Source: Alkalimonas cellulosilytica (lineage in GTDB: Bacteria > Pseudomonadota > Gammaproteobacteria > Enterobacterales > Alteromonadaceae). From it: 64,000 nt of DNA. Shown here piece after piece: positions 1 through 9,246 of this stretch (positions within the stretch are counted from its first letter, which is position 1; each line of letters starts with the position of its first letter). Both the position numbers and the translations under genes were made by a program. Where the stretch lies: the NCBI RefSeq assembly GCF_036325985.1, contig NZ_JAUHLI010000015.1, forward strand, positions 31,418 through 95,417, in the 5' to 3' direction. A model generated the notes under the pieces. That model had not been told where the DNA came from and searched no databases. It was given only the letters and a program-made list of their open reading frames with translations.

Positions 1-1137
1 CAGCTCCCGGTCAGCCAATCGATACACCTGCAATTTCGGCTGATAGTTGCCTAATTGATAGCGTATCAATACCAAATGTTGCTGATCCGGAGAAAGTGAA
101 GCCGCAAAGTCTGTCACATGGGCTGCAGAGCTGTAGGTAAGTTGCTCGTAACCACCATGGGTCAGGTCGAGCCGGTAATAGTGCCCATTGTCTCCCTGGC
201 GTTTGGTACCGCCAAAAATTAAGCTGTTGCTTGGTGAGTGATACACTAAATTTCCAATGGCAAAGAAGTCATCCAGCAGCAGTTCCGCCGGTTCATTGCT
301 ATGACCAGTGAGATCAACGGCATGAATGGTGCTGTTACCAAATTGCGAATCGACAAAGGCGATACGTTGATCTTCCTCAATGAAGCTGACCGAAGAAATG
401 CTGGTGCCTCGCGCATTAGAAAGCAAGGTGATTTGACTGGATTGGCGATTATAAAGATACAAACGCCAGGCATCATGGGCGCCATCGGTGCCACTGAACA
501 CCAAAAATTGTCCATCTGTGCTGATAGCTAGATCGAGCTTTTTTCCCGGTGAAAACGTGACTCGTTCTGTATTCTCTTTGGTTAAACTGGCCGGCTCGGC
601 GGGCGCTTTTTCAGGCCAAGACAACAAAAAATACAACAGCACTAGTATCGGCAGTAGCAGCAACAACAGCCATAGTTTTTGCCGGTGCCTGCTTGTGCTT
701 GATGATGGTGAATGATCGGTTGGTTCCTGCAACAAGGTTTCAGCTGCGAAAACCAGAGCGGGTGAGCTACTGGCTCGATCGTTCAGTTCAGGCTCAGTCG
801 ATAAATCCTTTACCGGGCAAATCAACTGGTAACCGCGCTTCATGACCGACTTAATGTAGCGTGGATCCTGGGCATCCGTATCGCCCAGTGCCAACCGTAA
901 CTTGCTGATGGTTCGACGGACCGCTGTATCCGATACAATGCGTCCGGACCACACCTGGTCGTGCAACTCAGACAGCGGAATCAACCGGTCCCGATGCTGG
1001 ATCAAATAAAGCAGCACGTCATATACTTTTGGCTCAAGCAAGATCACTTCTTCGCGTAAACGAAGATGCTGATGCCGCTTATCAAGCACAAAGTCACCCA
1101 ATTGGATTTGAGTTGTTGTTAATGACACGCTGTACAT
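1..1137 (-). CDS. CadC-like transmembrane transcriptional regulator (partial)
   Basis: The frame is open from an ATG at 1137 to the left edge of the window, so only the first 379 codons are seen. Residues about 9-107 form an OmpR/PhoB-type winged helix (signature RTISKLRLALGD, then RYIKSVMKRGYQL). A Ser/Pro-rich linker follows, then one hydrophobic membrane segment at about 156-173 after a basic stretch. The rest should be periplasmic and resembles TolB/PD40 beta-propeller blades (for example LAISTDGQFLVFSGTDG). This is the CadC/ToxR layout, in which a membrane-anchored DNA-binding domain is controlled by a periplasmic sensor. The ligand cannot be inferred. It is separated from the atp operon by that operon's terminator. 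A TATAAT-like -10 on the minus strand at 1167-1172 could belong to its promoter. Confidence 0.8.
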   Translation of the reverse strand, partial: MYSVSLTTTQIQLGDFVLDKRHQHLRLREEVILLEPKVYDVLLYLIQHRDRLIPLSELHDQVWSGRIVSDTAVRRTISKLRLALGDTDAQDPRYIKSVMKRGYQLICPVKDLSTEPELNDRASSSPALVFAAETLLQEPTDHSPSSSTSRHRQKLWLLLLLLPILVLLYFLLSWPEKAPAEPASLTKENTERVTFSPGKKLDLAISTDGQFLVFSGTDGAHDAWRLYLYNRQSSQITLLSNARGTSISSVSFIEEDQRIAFVDSQFGNSTIHAVDLTGHSNEPAELLLDDFFAIGNLVYHSPSNSLIFGGTKRQGDNGHYYRLDLTHGGYEQLTYSSAAHVTDFAASLSPDQQHLVLIRYQLGNYQPKLQVYRLADREL

Positions 1138-1257
1138 CCATGGCAGCAGGAATAACTGATGCTACGATTATACGTATCTAGCAGCCAAAGCCTAGTAACA
1201 ATTTAAAAGCAACATCAATCACAGCTAATATCCTACCCTTTACCACAGGCTGCCAAT

Positions 1258-1286
1258 AAAAAAAGCCACCCGAAGGTGGCTTTTTT
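1258..1286 (-). terminator. Rho-independent terminator of the atp operon
   Basis: A six-base-pair stem (GCCACC/GGTGGC, loop CGAA) is flanked by seven A on one side and six T on the other. It lies about 20 bases past the atpC stop. The tracts on both sides allow function in either orientation, but the only gene transcribed into it is atpC. Confidence 0.85.
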
Positions 1287-1305
1287 GGCAAAGCGCAGGG
1301 CCTGC

Positions 1306-1725
1306 TTATTTGGTTTTACGCAATTTACGGATCAATTGCAGCTGCGCAATCGCCTCTGCCAACTGAGCCGCGGCTTCGGCGTAGTCGAAGTCGGCGCTGG
1401 CATGTTGCATGGCTTCTTTGGCACGGTTCTGTGCTTCAAGAATCGCCTGCTCATCCAGATCTTCTGCCCGTTTAGCCACATCGGCCAAAACGGTGACGCC
1501 ATCCGGCTGCACTTCCAGCACGCCGCCAGCAACGTAGATGAAGTGCTCTTCACCAAATTGCTTGACGATGCGCACCATGCCAGGCTTGATTGTCGTCAGC
1601 AGCGGGGTGTGAAAGGACAAAATACCCAGCTCACCATCCGCACCGCTCACTTCGACATACTCGACCAGGCCGGAGAAGATTTTATCTTCTGCACTGACTA
1701 CGTCCAGATGCACTGTCATCGCCAT
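1306..1725 (-). CDS. atpC: ATP synthase F1 epsilon subunit
   Basis: This 139-residue protein is the epsilon subunit of the central stalk of F1, which couples rotation to catalysis and can inhibit ATP hydrolysis. The N-terminal beta-sandwich (about 1-86, beginning MAMTVHLDVVSAEDKIFSG) is followed by a C-terminal helical hairpin (about 90-137, rich in Ala, Glu and Gln). Length matches the bacterial family. It is the last gene of the operon, 17 bases after atpD, and is followed by a strong terminator. Confidence 0.97.
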   Translation of the reverse strand: MAMTVHLDVVSAEDKIFSGLVEYVEVSGADGELGILSFHTPLLTTIKPGMVRIVKQFGEEHFIYVAGGVLEVQPDGVTVLADVAKRAEDLDEQAILEAQNRAKEAMQHASADFDYAEAAAQLAEAIAQLQLIRKLRKTK

Positions 1726-1742
1726 CTTGCCTCCTCAGCTGA

Positions 1743-3131
1743 TTATTTCAGCTTCTTCGCTTTCTCGATGGCTTCTTCGATGGAACCAACCATGTAGAAA
1801 GCCTGCTCTGGCAAATGGTCAAACTCACCATCCAGGATGCCTTTGAAGCCACGGATGGTATCTTTCAGTGACACGTACTTACCTGGTGAACCGGTAAATA
1901 CTTCCGCCACGAAGAACGGCTGAGACAGGAAACGCTGGATTTTCCGAGCCCGGAATACCGTGGTTTTGTCTTCATCCGACAGCTCGTCCATACCCAGGAT
2001 GGCGATGATGTCTTTCAGCTCTTTGTAGCGTTGCAGTACAGTTTGTACGCCACGGGCTACTTCGTAGTGCTCTTTACCAATCACCAGTGGATCCAGCTGA
2101 CGAGAAGTCGAATCCAGCGGATCAATCGCCGGGTAGATACCCAAAGAAGCGATGTTCCGGCTCAGTACCACCGTCGCATCCAGGTGCGAGAAAGTGGTCG
2201 CTGGCGATGGATCGGTCAAGTCATCCGCAGGCACGTAAACGGCCTGAATGGAGGTGATGGAACCGGTCTTGGTAGAGGTGATACGCTCTTGCAACACACC
2301 CATTTCCTCAGCCAGTGTTGGCTGATAACCAACTGCTGATGGCATACGACCCAACAGGGCAGATACTTCGGTACCGGCCAGGGTGTAACGGTAGATGTTA
2401 TCCACGAAGAACAGTACGTCGCGGCCTTCATCACGGAATTTTTCAGCCATGGTCAGACCGGTCAGCGCCACACGCAGACGGTTGCCTGGTGGTTCGTTCA
2501 TCTGACCATACACCAGCGATACTTTATCCAGTACGTTGGAGTCTTTCATCTCGTGGTAGAAGTCGTTACCTTCACGGGTACGCTCACCCACACCGGCAAA
2601 TACCGAGTAACCGCTGTGCTCGATCGCGATGTTACGGATCAGCTCCATCATGTTCACGGTTTTACCAACACCGGCACCACCGAACAGACCAACTTTACCA
2701 CCCTTAGCAAACGGACAGACCAGGTCGATAACCTTGATGCCGGTTTCCAGCAGGGCGTTAGAAGCTGCCTGATCTTCATAGCTTGGTGCTTCACGGTGGA
2801 TGGACCAACGCTCTTCTTCACCGATAGGGCCAGCTTCGTCGATTGGCTCACCCAGTACGTTCATAATACGGCCCAGTGTGGCTTTACCCACCGGAACCTG
2901 AATGGCTTTACCGGTATTGCTAACGGCAGCGCCACGGCGCAGACCATCAGTTGTGCCCAGAGCGATGGTACGCACTGTGCCACCACCCAGCTGCTGCTGT
3001 ACTTCCAGCACCAGACCTGAGAGGTCACCGTCAGTTACGTTCAACGCGTCATAGATACCAGGTACCGCATCTTGTGGAAAATCGATATCCACAACGGCGC
3101 CAATAATTTGGACTACCTTACCTTGACTCAT
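1743..3131 (-). CDS. atpD: ATP synthase F1 beta subunit
   Basis: This is the catalytic beta subunit (462 residues), which makes ATP in the alpha3beta3 head on the cytoplasmic face. The Walker A loop GGAGVGKT is at 151-158. Further family signatures are GERTREGNDFYHEM, the Walker B strand VLFFVDNIYRYT, and PSAVGYQPTLAEEMG. The final third is intact, including RARKIQRFLSQPF. It lies between atpG and atpC with a short gap of 32 bases to atpG. Confidence 0.98.
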   Translation of the reverse strand: MSQGKVVQIIGAVVDIDFPQDAVPGIYDALNVTDGDLSGLVLEVQQQLGGGTVRTIALGTTDGLRRGAAVSNTGKAIQVPVGKATLGRIMNVLGEPIDEAGPIGEEERWSIHREAPSYEDQAASNALLETGIKVIDLVCPFAKGGKVGLFGGAGVGKTVNMMELIRNIAIEHSGYSVFAGVGERTREGNDFYHEMKDSNVLDKVSLVYGQMNEPPGNRLRVALTGLTMAEKFRDEGRDVLFFVDNIYRYTLAGTEVSALLGRMPSAVGYQPTLAEEMGVLQERITSTKTGSITSIQAVYVPADDLTDPSPATTFSHLDATVVLSRNIASLGIYPAIDPLDSTSRQLDPLVIGKEHYEVARGVQTVLQRYKELKDIIAILGMDELSDEDKTTVFRARKIQRFLSQPFFVAEVFTGSPGKYVSLKDTIRGFKGILDGEFDHLPEQAFYMVGSIEEAIEKAKKLK

Positions 3132-3163
3132 GTTGTTTCCTCAAATGTCTCAAAACTGTTCAC

Positions 3164-4027
3164 TTAACCAACCGCAGCTGCACCCGATACAATCTCACTC
3201 AGTTCCTGAGTGATGGCGGCCTGACGGGCTTTGTTGTACACCAACTTCAGCTCATCCATCAGGTTGCCAGCATTGTCGGTGGCCGCTTTCATCGCGACCA
3301 TACGGGCAGCGTGTTCACAGGCGGCGTTTTCCACCAGCCCCTGATACACCAGCGACTCAATGTACCGATCCATCAGCATGTCGATAATCGGCTCTGGCTT
3401 CGGCTCGTAAATGTAATCCCACTTGTATTTACGCTTGGGCGCATCCTGGGTTGGCAAAGGCAACAGTTGCTCGATCGTTGGCTCTTGTTTCATGGTGTTG
3501 ACAAACTGGTTGTACACCAGATACAGGCGATCAATACGACCTTCCAGATAGGCTTTCAGCATGACCTGCACGGTACCAATGATATCCGCGAGCTTCGGGT
3601 TTTCACCCGAACCGGCTTGCTGGGCCAGTACTTTGCCACCAAAACGACGGAAAAAAGCAGTGGCTTTGTTGCCAATTAAGGCAAACTCAGCAGACACTCC
3701 CTTTTCTTTCCAACTTTTTAGTTCCTGAACGACAGCCTTGAACTCATTGCTGTTCAGGCCACCACAAAGTCCACGATCGGTTGAGATAATGATGTAGCCA
3801 ACGGTACCCGTTTCACGTTCCACCATATAAGGGTGACGATAATCCAGGTTACCACCGGCCATGTTACCGATCACTTTGCGCATACCTTCAGCGTATGGGC
3901 GGGATGCAGCGACTCGCTCCTGCGCGCGGCGCATTTTGCTAACCGCAACCTTTTCCATAGCGCTGGTGATCTTGCGAGTATTGTTAATACTCCCAATCTT
4001 GCTTTTTATCTCTTTACCACCGGCCAT
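3164..4027 (-). CDS. atpG: ATP synthase F1 gamma subunit
   Basis: The rotating central-stalk gamma subunit, 287 residues, usual for the family. The N-terminal signature is present (IKSKIGSINNTRKITSAMEK), as is the C-terminal helix with NAGNLMDELKLVYNKARQAAITQEL, which together form the coiled coil inside the alpha3beta3 ring. It lies between atpA and atpD in the conserved order. The ATG at 4027 follows a GGAG-like ribosome site. Confidence 0.97.
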   Translation of the reverse strand: MAGGKEIKSKIGSINNTRKITSAMEKVAVSKMRRAQERVAASRPYAEGMRKVIGNMAGGNLDYRHPYMVERETGTVGYIIISTDRGLCGGLNSNEFKAVVQELKSWKEKGVSAEFALIGNKATAFFRRFGGKVLAQQAGSGENPKLADIIGTVQVMLKAYLEGRIDRLYLVYNQFVNTMKQEPTIEQLLPLPTQDAPKRKYKWDYIYEPKPEPIIDMLMDRYIESLVYQGLVENAACEHAARMVAMKAATDNAGNLMDELKLVYNKARQAAITQELSEIVSGAAAVG

Positions 4028-4083
4028 GACGTTGTCTCCGTTTCATTCAACGACGAAGGGTGGCCGCAGCCACCCACGTCTGA

Positions 4084-5625
4084 TTACCAGGTTTGGGTGG
4101 ACTTGAAAGTCTCAACCACGTTTTTCAAACCTGCTTCAATCTCGTCGTTGTAGTTACCGGTTTTGTTGATTTCCGCCATCAGACCAGCATGCTCAGACTT
4201 GGCATACGACAACAAGGCAGCTTCAAAGTCGCCAATCTTGTCGGTTGCTACGTCTTTCATAAAGCCTTTTTCAATGGCATAAATCGACAGCGTCATATCC
4301 GCTACGCTCATTGGCGCGTACTGCAGCTGCTTCATCAGCTCGGTCACTTTCTGACCGTGCTCCAGCTGGGCGCGGGTCGCGTCGTCCAGATCAGAAGCAA
4401 ACTGAGCAAAGGCAGCCAATTCAGTGTACTGAGCCAGCGCCAGACGGATACCACCACCCAATTTCTTAATGGCTTTGGTCTGCGCTGCACCACCCACCCG
4501 CGATACCGAGATACCCGCATTCACCGCAGGGCGAATACCGGCATTGAACAAATCGGTTTCCAGGAAGATCTGACCATCGGTGATCGAAATCACGTTGGTT
4601 GGTACGAAAGCAGAAACGTCACCGGCCTGGGTTTCGATGATCGGCAGAGCAGTCAGTGAACCGGTTTTGCCTTTCACTTCGCCATTGGTCAGACGCTCGA
4701 CGTAGTCGGCGTTGACGCGTGATGCACGCTCCAGCAAACGGGAGTGCAAATAGAACACATCACCCGGGTACGCTTCACGGCCTGGCGGACGACGTAACAG
4801 CAACGAAATTTGACGGTAAGCAACAGCTTGCTTCGACAAATCATCGTACACGATCAGTGCATCTTCACCGCGGTCACGGAAGTATTCACCCATGGTACAG
4901 CCGGCATAAGGTGCCAGGAACTGCAGCGCTGCGGCTTCAGAAGCAGAAGCGACCACTACTATGGTGTGCGCCAGGGCGCCGTGCTCTTCCAGCTTACGCA
5001 CTACGTTGGCAATGGTGGACGCTTTTTGACCAACCGCCACATAGATACACTTAACGCCGGTGCCTTTCTGGTTGATGATGGCATCGATGGCCAGTGCGGT
5101 TTTACCGGTCTGACGGTCACCGATCACCAGCTCCCGCTGGCCACGGCCGATTGGGATCATCGAGTCGACTGATTTGTAACCGGTTTGCAGTGGCTGATCA
5201 ACCGATTGACGGTCGATAACACCAGGGGCAATTTTTTCAACCGGCTCAAAACGAGCGGCATCGATGCTGCCTTTGCCATCAATAGGAGCACCCAGAGTGT
5301 TCACTACGCGGCCCAGCAGGGCTTCACCTACAGGAACTTCTAAGATACGGCCAGTGCTTTTAACTTTGGTGCCTTCGGTTAAGTCCGCGTACGGACCCAT
5401 GACGACGGCACCGACCGAGTTGCGCTCTAAGTTCAGCGCAATCGCATAACGGCTGCCAGGAAGCTCAATCATCTCACCCTGCATACAATCCGCAAGGCCG
5501 TTGATCCGAATGATACCGTCCGTGACCTGCACGATGGTACCTTCATTGCGAGCTTCACTGACCACATCGAACTGAGCAATACGTTGCTTAATCAGTTCGG
5601 CTATTTCAGTGGAATTCAGTTGCAT
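4084..5625 (-). CDS. atpA: ATP synthase F1 alpha subunit
   Basis: The non-catalytic nucleotide-binding alpha subunit, 513 residues, the same length as the E. coli protein. It has the P-loop GDRQTGKT near residue 170 and the signatures PGDVFYLHSRLLERASR and PAVNAGISVSRVGGAAQ. It is separated from atpH by only 14 bases, consistent with translational coupling. Nothing unusual is seen. Confidence 0.98.
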   Translation of the reverse strand: MQLNSTEIAELIKQRIAQFDVVSEARNEGTIVQVTDGIIRINGLADCMQGEMIELPGSRYAIALNLERNSVGAVVMGPYADLTEGTKVKSTGRILEVPVGEALLGRVVNTLGAPIDGKGSIDAARFEPVEKIAPGVIDRQSVDQPLQTGYKSVDSMIPIGRGQRELVIGDRQTGKTALAIDAIINQKGTGVKCIYVAVGQKASTIANVVRKLEEHGALAHTIVVVASASEAAALQFLAPYAGCTMGEYFRDRGEDALIVYDDLSKQAVAYRQISLLLRRPPGREAYPGDVFYLHSRLLERASRVNADYVERLTNGEVKGKTGSLTALPIIETQAGDVSAFVPTNVISITDGQIFLETDLFNAGIRPAVNAGISVSRVGGAAQTKAIKKLGGGIRLALAQYTELAAFAQFASDLDDATRAQLEHGQKVTELMKQLQYAPMSVADMTLSIYAIEKGFMKDVATDKIGDFEAALLSYAKSEHAGLMAEINKTGNYNDEIEAGLKNVVETFKSTQTW

Positions 5626-5639
5626 ACTCTGTTCCCCAA

Positions 5640-6173
5640 TTAGGACTGCAGCGTGGTGATCAGGCGATCCAGCTTGCCACGGATCGAACCATCGATGACC
5701 ATGTCACCCGCTTTCATTAACATACCGCCGACCACATTCGGATCAACGCTACAGTTCAATTTCACATTACGCGCCAGACGCTTGGATAACGCAGCAGCCA
5801 GTTTTTCCTGCTGAGCGGCATTCAGTTCAGTTGCCGCGATCACATCCACGTTGATTTCACGTTCGTGTTCATCTTTCAGCTCGGTAAACTGGGCAAATAC
5901 TTCAGGCAGTGCCAGCAAACGCTGATTTTCAGCCATCATCCGAACCAGATTCTGTGCCGGCTGATCCAGCTGATCAGCACACACCTGATTAAACAACGAT
6001 GCCTGTGTTTCAGCGGTACTGTTGCTTAGCAAAAATGCAGCCATCTGCTGGTCTTTTGCTACTTCAGCAGCAAAAGCCAGCATCTGTTGCCAGCCACTGA
6101 GGGCGTTGTTGTCACGCGCGTACTCAAAAGCGGCTTTTGCGTAAGGACGAGCAATATTCGTCAAGTTTGACAT
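5640..6173 (-). CDS. atpH: ATP synthase F1 delta subunit
   Basis: The 177-residue delta subunit joins the peripheral stalk to the top of F1. The N-terminal helical domain (IARPYAKAAFEYARDNN) and the C-terminal signature near DPNVVGGMLMKAGDMVIDGS are typical of the OSCP/delta family. It sits 12 bases after atpF and just before atpA, the usual position. Confidence 0.96.
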   Translation of the reverse strand: MSNLTNIARPYAKAAFEYARDNNALSGWQQMLAFAAEVAKDQQMAAFLLSNSTAETQASLFNQVCADQLDQPAQNLVRMMAENQRLLALPEVFAQFTELKDEHEREINVDVIAATELNAAQQEKLAAALSKRLARNVKLNCSVDPNVVGGMLMKAGDMVIDGSIRGKLDRLITTLQS

Positions 6174-6185
6174 GGCTCGCTCCCG

Positions 6186-6656
6186 TTACAATTCCTGAAC
6201 CAGTTTTTCCAGAATGTCGCTATGCGCAGCGTCATCAATTTCGCGCTGCAGAATGCGTTCAGCACCTGCAACCGCCAGAGCCGCCACTTGCTTGCGCAAG
6301 TCTTCGCGTAAGCGGCTGCGCTCAGCATCCACTTCGGCCCGCGCCTGAGTCAGGATATGATCCCGCTCTTCGTTGGCTTTGCTGGTTGCTTCGTCGATCA
6401 TCTTGCCTTCACGCTTACGTGCTTGCTCGATGATGGCAGCTGCCTGCTCTTTCGCGTCGCGAATAATGTCTTTGGCTTTATCCTGAGCGATGTGCAGATC
6501 TTTTTCTGCCCGATCAGTATGTGCCAGACCTTCGGCGATTTTTTTCTGGCGCTCTTCAATCGCTGCGTTGATCGGTGGCCACACAAATTTCAGTGTGAAC
6601 CACACGAAGACAGCCATCGCAATCGACTGACCTATAAGGGTTGCGTTAATATCCAC
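6186..6656 (-). CDS. atpF: ATP synthase Fo subunit b
   Basis: This 156-residue peripheral-stalk subunit has one N-terminal membrane helix (about 5-24), followed by a long, highly charged Ala/Glu/Lys/Arg-rich helix that forms the dimeric right-handed coiled coil reaching delta. Length equals that of E. coli subunit b. It is encoded between atpE and atpH. Confidence 0.96.
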   Translation of the reverse strand: MDINATLIGQSIAMAVFVWFTLKFVWPPINAAIEERQKKIAEGLAHTDRAEKDLHIAQDKAKDIIRDAKEQAAAIIEQARKREGKMIDEATSKANEERDHILTQARAEVDAERSRLREDLRKQVAALAVAGAERILQREIDDAAHSDILEKLVQEL

Positions 6657-6693
6657 AACGAGCCTCCTTTAAAAGTTGGTTATCGGGGGACTC

Positions 6694-6933
6694 TTAAGCA
6701 AACGGGTTAGCGAACAACAGCAACAGAGCAACACCCACACCAATCATGGAGATCGCATCGATCAGACCTGCAAGAATGAACATTTTGGTTTGCAGCTGTG
6801 GAGCCATTTCTGGTTGACGCGCACTGGCTTCCAGGAACTTACCACCCATCAGGGCGAAAGCGATTGCAGTAGCCAAAGCCGCAGTAGACAGAATAATAGC
6901 TACAGCGAATAAAGTTGCAGTTTCAATACTCAT
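6694..6933 (-). CDS. atpE: ATP synthase Fo subunit c
   Basis: The 79-residue proteolipid of the rotating c-ring has two hydrophobic helices around a polar loop (ARQPE). The second helix carries the ion-binding carboxylate in GLIDAISMIG. The acid is Asp, and the Na+-type set of polar ligands is not obvious, so a proton-driven enzyme is the simpler reading. A clear GGAGAAA ribosome site precedes the ATG. Confidence 0.96.
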   Translation of the reverse strand: MSIETATLFAVAIILSTAALATAIAFALMGGKFLEASARQPEMAPQLQTKMFILAGLIDAISMIGVGVALLLLFANPFA

Positions 6934-6991
6934 TGAGTTTCTCCAGTTTTCAAAAGTTAAGGTTAAAAATTAAAGGTTAAAACAACTAAAA

Positions 6992-7834
6992 TCAGTGCTT
7001 CTCAGCCGCCATGCTTAAATAAACAATGGTCAGCATCATAAAAATAAAAGCTTGCAACAAAATAACCAGGATATGGAACACCGCCCAGGCAAAGTGCAGC
7101 GGCAACTGCGCCAATCCAACCAATGCAATCAAAATAAAGATAACTTCACCGGCATACAGGTTGCCAAACAAACGCAGACCCAGTGACAACGGCTTGGCCA
7201 GTAAGGTTACCAACTCCAATACCAGGTTGAATGGCACCAGCGCCCAGTGATTGAACGGGGTAAAAGACAGCTCTTTGGCAAAACCACCTAAGCCTTTGTA
7301 ATAAATGGAGTAGCCAATGATCAGAATAAAGACGCCCAGAGCCATGCCCATGGTGATGTTCAGATCGGTGGTCGGTGCTATGGTCAGATAGCTCCAGGGA
7401 TGCGCCATTACCCGCTCCAGGAAGCTGTAATCGGCAGCATATTCTGGCATAGCACCGCTGTTAAATGCCATTCCAGCCATGCCCGCCAATGCTGGGAACC
7501 AATCTACCGGAACCAGTTTCATCAGGTTCATCAGAAAGATCCACATAAAGATGGTCAGGGCGATAGGCGCTATCAGTTTGTCTTTGACATGAAAGGCTTC
7601 TTTGACTGAGTTACCAACGAACTCAATGATCATTTCCACCAGACACTGAAATTTACCAGGCACCCCAGTAGTGGCCTTACGACCAACCCAGGCAAACGAA
7701 ATGATGAAGAGTGAGCCCAGGATCAAGGACCAGCCCAACGAACCCAGGTTCACGGCCCAAAAGCCTTCCCCTACAGTAAGATCGGTTAAGTGGTGCTTAA
7801 TGTAACCCTGGACTGAAATGTTGCTATCAGCCAT
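6992..7834 (-). CDS. atpB: ATP synthase Fo subunit a
   Basis: This 280-residue integral membrane protein forms the proton half-channels against the c-ring. Several hydrophobic segments are evident. The helix with the essential arginine is recognisable in KPLSLGLRLFGNLYAGE, the strongest family signature. The gene follows atpI by 15 bases and precedes atpE. Confidence 0.97.
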   Translation of the reverse strand: MADSNISVQGYIKHHLTDLTVGEGFWAVNLGSLGWSLILGSLFIISFAWVGRKATTGVPGKFQCLVEMIIEFVGNSVKEAFHVKDKLIAPIALTIFMWIFLMNLMKLVPVDWFPALAGMAGMAFNSGAMPEYAADYSFLERVMAHPWSYLTIAPTTDLNITMGMALGVFILIIGYSIYYKGLGGFAKELSFTPFNHWALVPFNLVLELVTLLAKPLSLGLRLFGNLYAGEVIFILIALVGLAQLPLHFAWAVFHILVILLQAFIFMMLTIVYLSMAAEKH

Positions 7835-7849
7835 GTTTCATCCTAATTA

Positions 7850-8227
7850 TCAATGTTTAAAGAAAAAAACGGCCGACCATTGCGCCAGTAGGGTGACGAT
7901 GTAGCTGGTGAGTAGTGCAGAGGCCACTACATCATCCTGTCGCATCACCCCGATAAATAATCCAATCGTCAGCAAAATTTTTAGCGCATGGCCACGCATA
8001 AATGATGTGCGGGCCTGATCGGCACTGCCTTGCGTTAAATAGCGAAACGCAAAGAGTGCAAATACTAAATTTGGCAAGGCAGCGATCAGGCCACCCTGCA
8101 AGGCGGAATACCCCGCCTGTGCCCCCTGCAACAGCAAAAAAAGCAGCGACATCAAAGCTGCAACCAGCACCTGAGCAGCAATCAACTGGTAGGCAGAAAC
8201 TCGTACCTGACGTGCTGTTGGCTGCAT
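7850..8227 (-). CDS. atpI: ATP synthase assembly protein I
   Basis: The first gene of the operon encodes a small protein with four hydrophobic segments, the AtpI family, which helps c-ring assembly and may affect Mg2+ supply. The frame stays open to a GTG at 8248. The ATG at 8227 is preferred because GGAG lies five bases before it. This gives 125 residues starting MQPTARQVRVSAYQ, close to the family's usual length. AtpI is poorly conserved, so the call rests mainly on position and hydropathy. Confidence 0.88.
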   Translation of the reverse strand: MQPTARQVRVSAYQLIAAQVLVAALMSLLFLLLQGAQAGYSALQGGLIAALPNLVFALFAFRYLTQGSADQARTSFMRGHALKILLTIGLFIGVMRQDDVVASALLTSYIVTLLAQWSAVFFFKH

Positions 8228-8280
8228 CCTGGCTCCATTGTTAACCACAGTGCCGGTTTCAGGGGTAAAAAACCTGCGTA

Positions 8281-8308
8281 AGTATACTTATCTTGCCTTA
8301 ATTTGCAA
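8281..8308 (-). promoter_or_regulatory. Probable sigma-70 promoter of the atp operon
   Basis: On the minus strand TTGCAA (8303-8308) is followed after 16 bases by TATACT (8281-8286). It lies in the parB-atpI gap, about 50 bases before the atpI ATG. Predicted from sequence only. Confidence 0.6.
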
Positions 8309-8353
8309 CCAAAAGCGGCGTAGTCCCGAGGATAAGCACAAAGCCCGTACGCC

Positions 8354-9232
8354 TTAATCTGTCTGGCCTTGCCATTGCATTTTACTGAGTATTTGCTCCA
8401 GCTCTGCCAGACTGGAATAGGCAATCACCATTTTGCCTTTACCTTTGCGGTTGTAATCAATTTGCACCGGCGCCGCCAGATGCTCACTAAGCCGGGTTTC
8501 CAGCGCTGTCACATCCGGATCTTTTCGCACAGCGGGTTTTTCTGCCGGTGGCTGCAACAAGCGACGCACCAGATTTTCGGTTTCACGCACGGTCAGTTGT
8601 TTGGCGGCGACCAGGCGGCCGGCATCCGATTGTTGCTCACCATCCAGTGCCAGCAATGCCCTGGCATGGCCCATATCGATATCACCATGCTCAAGCAGCA
8701 CTTTAACGTCATCATTCAGTTGATTGAGGCGCAATAAATTGGTGATGCTGGTACGGGACTTACCCACCGCATCCGCGACTTGCTGATGGGTCAGTTCAAA
8801 TTCGGTCAGCAGCCGCTCCAGTGCCACCGCTTCTTCCATCGCGTTCAGATCTTCGCGCTGAATATTTTCAATCAGAGCAATGGCAACCGCTGCCTCATCC
8901 GGTACATCGCGTACAATACAGGGCACTTCACTCAGTTGTGCCAGCTGGGATGCCCGCCAGCGCCGTTCCCCGGCGATGATTTCATAACTGTCATTTGCAA
9001 CTTTACGCACGACGATGGGTTGGATCACGCCCTGAGCACGAATGGACAGTGCCAAATCTTCCAGTGCCTGTTGCGACATGTCTTTACGCGGTTGGTACTT
9101 GCCCGGATGCAGGAATTCGATGGCCAGCTTTTGCAGTTCGGTACTGTTACTGCGGTTGCCTTGTTCGGCTGGCTGACTGGCGGTCAACAATGCGTCCAGT
9201 CCCCGGCCAAGCCCTCGTTTTTTTACCACCAT
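8354..9232 (-). CDS. parB: Chromosome partitioning protein ParB
   Basis: This 292-residue CTP-dependent DNA clamp loads at parS sites near the origin and works with ParA in segregation. It starts with the typical RGLGRGLDALL motif. The CTP-binding region is present as PGKYQPRKDMSQQALEDLA and GERRWRA, followed by NIQREDLNAMEEA and a helix-turn-helix (THQQVADAVGKSRTSITNLLRL). The C-terminal dimerisation part ends near the gene's stop. Two parS-like sites that it could bind lie in recF (31047-31062 and 31671-31686). Confidence 0.97.
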   Translation of the reverse strand: MVVKKRGLGRGLDALLTASQPAEQGNRSNSTELQKLAIEFLHPGKYQPRKDMSQQALEDLALSIRAQGVIQPIVVRKVANDSYEIIAGERRWRASQLAQLSEVPCIVRDVPDEAAVAIALIENIQREDLNAMEEAVALERLLTEFELTHQQVADAVGKSRTSITNLLRLNQLNDDVKVLLEHGDIDMGHARALLALDGEQQSDAGRLVAAKQLTVRETENLVRRLLQPPAEKPAVRKDPDVTALETRLSEHLAAPVQIDYNRKGKGKMVIAYSSLAELEQILSKMQWQGQTD

Positions 9233-9246
9233 CGGTATGTCATTCC